Assembly: GCA_964587555.1 (NCBI GenBank)
Contig: CAZPLR010000060.1
Span: 1-5,555 of the forward strand
DNA from: JAHHTP01 sp964587555
Lineage (GTDB): Bacteria; Bacillota; Clostridia; Oscillospirales; Ruminococcaceae
Length of the DNA: 5,555 nt
Reading direction: 5' to 3'
Shown: positions 4,877-5,555 of the stretch, piece after piece
Layout: each line of letters opens with the position of its first letter
Numbering within the stretch: the stretch's first letter is position 1
Notes under the pieces: generated by a model
Seen by the model: the letters and a program-made list of their open reading frames with translations, nothing else
Databases searched by the model: none
Told to the model about the DNA's origin: nothing
Program-made: the position numbers and the translations under genes

Positions 4877-5500
4877 ATGGCGGGATATAGAGGGATCGAT
4901 GTGAGCGTCTATCAGGGCGAGATCGACTGGAGACAGGTAAAGGCGGCGGGCGTGCAGTTTGCGATCCTGCGCGCAGCGTACGGTACGGCGGAAGACGCTG
5001 CTTTCCAGCGTAACTATCGCGGCGCCAGAGCCGCCGGGCTGCCGGTTGGGGCGTATCTTTACAGCTTAGCGGAAACAGCGGGCGCCGCTTTGCGGGAAGC
5101 AGATGCGTTGGCGCGCATTCTGCACGGAATGCAGCTTGCATTCCCGGTCTATCTTGATGTGGAAAACGAGGCGCAGCGCCGGCTTTCCAAGGCGCGCTGC
5201 ACCGCGCTGGTAAGGGCGTTTTGTGAGCGGCTGGAGCGGGAACGATATTGGGCGGGCGTTTACAGCTACGACGCTTTTTTTGGAAGCAATCTATATCCGG
5301 AAATTCAAAAACGGTACGCTGTCTGGTGTGCGCGGGTTTCTGAAAAGCCGCGGATCTGTAAGACTTACCAGATACACCAGTACAGCTTTTCCGGCAGAGT
5401 AACCGGGATAAGCGGAGAGGTCGATCTTGATTTGTGCAGCTATTGGTACCCGCCGGCAGTGAAGCGCGCGGGGCTGAACGGATACGATAATCGCGCGTGA
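4877..5500 (+). CDS. GH25 lysozyme (N-acetylmuramidase), no signal peptide
   Basis: A 207-residue protein consisting of one GH25 domain. Such enzymes cut the MurNAc-beta-1,4-GlcNAc bond in peptidoglycan. The motifs occur in order: GIDVSVYQGEIDW (6-18) with D8; FAILRAAYG (28-36); GLPVGAYLYS (54-63); PVYLDVE (90-96) with the catalytic pair D94 and E96; WAGVYS (125-130); and HQYSFSGRVTGISG then EVDLD (167-185) with D183 or D185 at the active site. There is no signal peptide and no LysM, SH3 or choline-binding module. It is therefore either released by lysis, as with phage endolysins, or made in the mother cell like the signal-less muramidase SleM of C. perfringens spores. No phage genes are nearby. 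ATG 4877 was chosen because GGAGG (4862-4866) lies 10 bases upstream. The in-frame TTG at 4868 is only one base from it. Confidence 0.92.
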   Translation: MAGYRGIDVSVYQGEIDWRQVKAAGVQFAILRAAYGTAEDAAFQRNYRGARAAGLPVGAYLYSLAETAGAALREADALARILHGMQLAFPVYLDVENEAQRRLSKARCTALVRAFCERLERERYWAGVYSYDAFFGSNLYPEIQKRYAVWCARVSEKPRICKTYQIHQYSFSGRVTGISGEVDLDLCSYWYPPAVKRAGLNGYDNRA

Positions 5501-5510
5501 GATCTGCGTC

Positions 5511-5543
5511 AAAAGCGTTCGGAGGAGATGCCGGACGCTTTTT
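5511..5543 (+). terminator. Rho-independent terminator of the GH25 gene
   Basis: AAAAGCGTTCGG (5511-5522) pairs with CCGGACGCTTTT (5531-5542) with one G-U wobble and an 8-base loop, and the 3' arm runs into T residues (TTTTTG). It starts 10 bases after the stop codon. Confidence 0.88.
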
Positions 5544-5555
5544 GTTTGTCTGTCA

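Noticed and set aside
4767..5141. 124-residue minus-strand frame over the GH25 start
   Set aside because: Antisense to conserved GH25 motifs; its R/P-rich composition is typical of a shadow frame.

Overview
The window looks like an ordinary chromosomal stretch from a spore-forming, low-to-mid-GC Clostridia-type Firmicute. The reasons are a CwlD-type amidase, used for spore-cortex modification, TrpB2-type tryptophan synthase beta, strong GGAGG/GGAAAGGA ribosome binding sites, compact sigma-A promoters (several with an extended -10), and hairpin plus T-run terminators. No phage, transposon, CRISPR or tRNA/rRNA signal is visible. The genus cannot be fixed from the sequence alone.

Layout. Positions 4-186 encode a 60-residue ribbon-helix-helix DNA-binding protein. 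A strong promoter (-35 at 233, -10 at 257), overlapped by an inverted repeat, and a structured leader of about 105 nt precede a stand-alone trpB2 gene (374-1747), which ends in a strong terminator. Positions 1748-2260 hold no firmly identifiable gene: there is one promoter, one possible 56-residue ORF (1919-2089) and the promoter and leader of the next gene. Positions 2261-3301 encode a signal-less chitinase-like GH18 protein, followed by a terminator. A short lipoprotein gene (3380-3568) follows. Its reading frame appears to continue to 3689 after a +1 shift at a TTT-TAA-A site, so it is either a frameshifted pseudogene or, less likely, a recoded gene. After another terminator come a CwlD-like N-acetylmuramoyl-L-alanine amidase (3908-4678) and a signal-less GH25 lysozyme (4877-5500) with a terminator at the window's end. 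Between these two, on the minus strand, sits an unrecognised small ORF (4606-4770/4782) with gene-like codon choice.

How the genes may fit together. Nearly every gene has its own promoter and/or terminator, so this is a run of single-gene units rather than an operon. Three of them act on GlcNAc/MurNAc polymers: GH18, the CwlD amidase and GH25. CwlD acts in making cortex muramic-delta-lactam, and signal-less GH18 and GH25 enzymes are known among spore cortex-fragment lytic enzymes (SleL, SleM). A sporulation or germination role for the right half is therefore reasonable but unproven. The GH18 looks more like a chitinase than SleL, and its promoter looks vegetative. The most useful points for a second look are the frameshift site in the lipoprotein, the antisense small ORF, and the operator-like repeats and alternative-pairing leader in front of trpB2.
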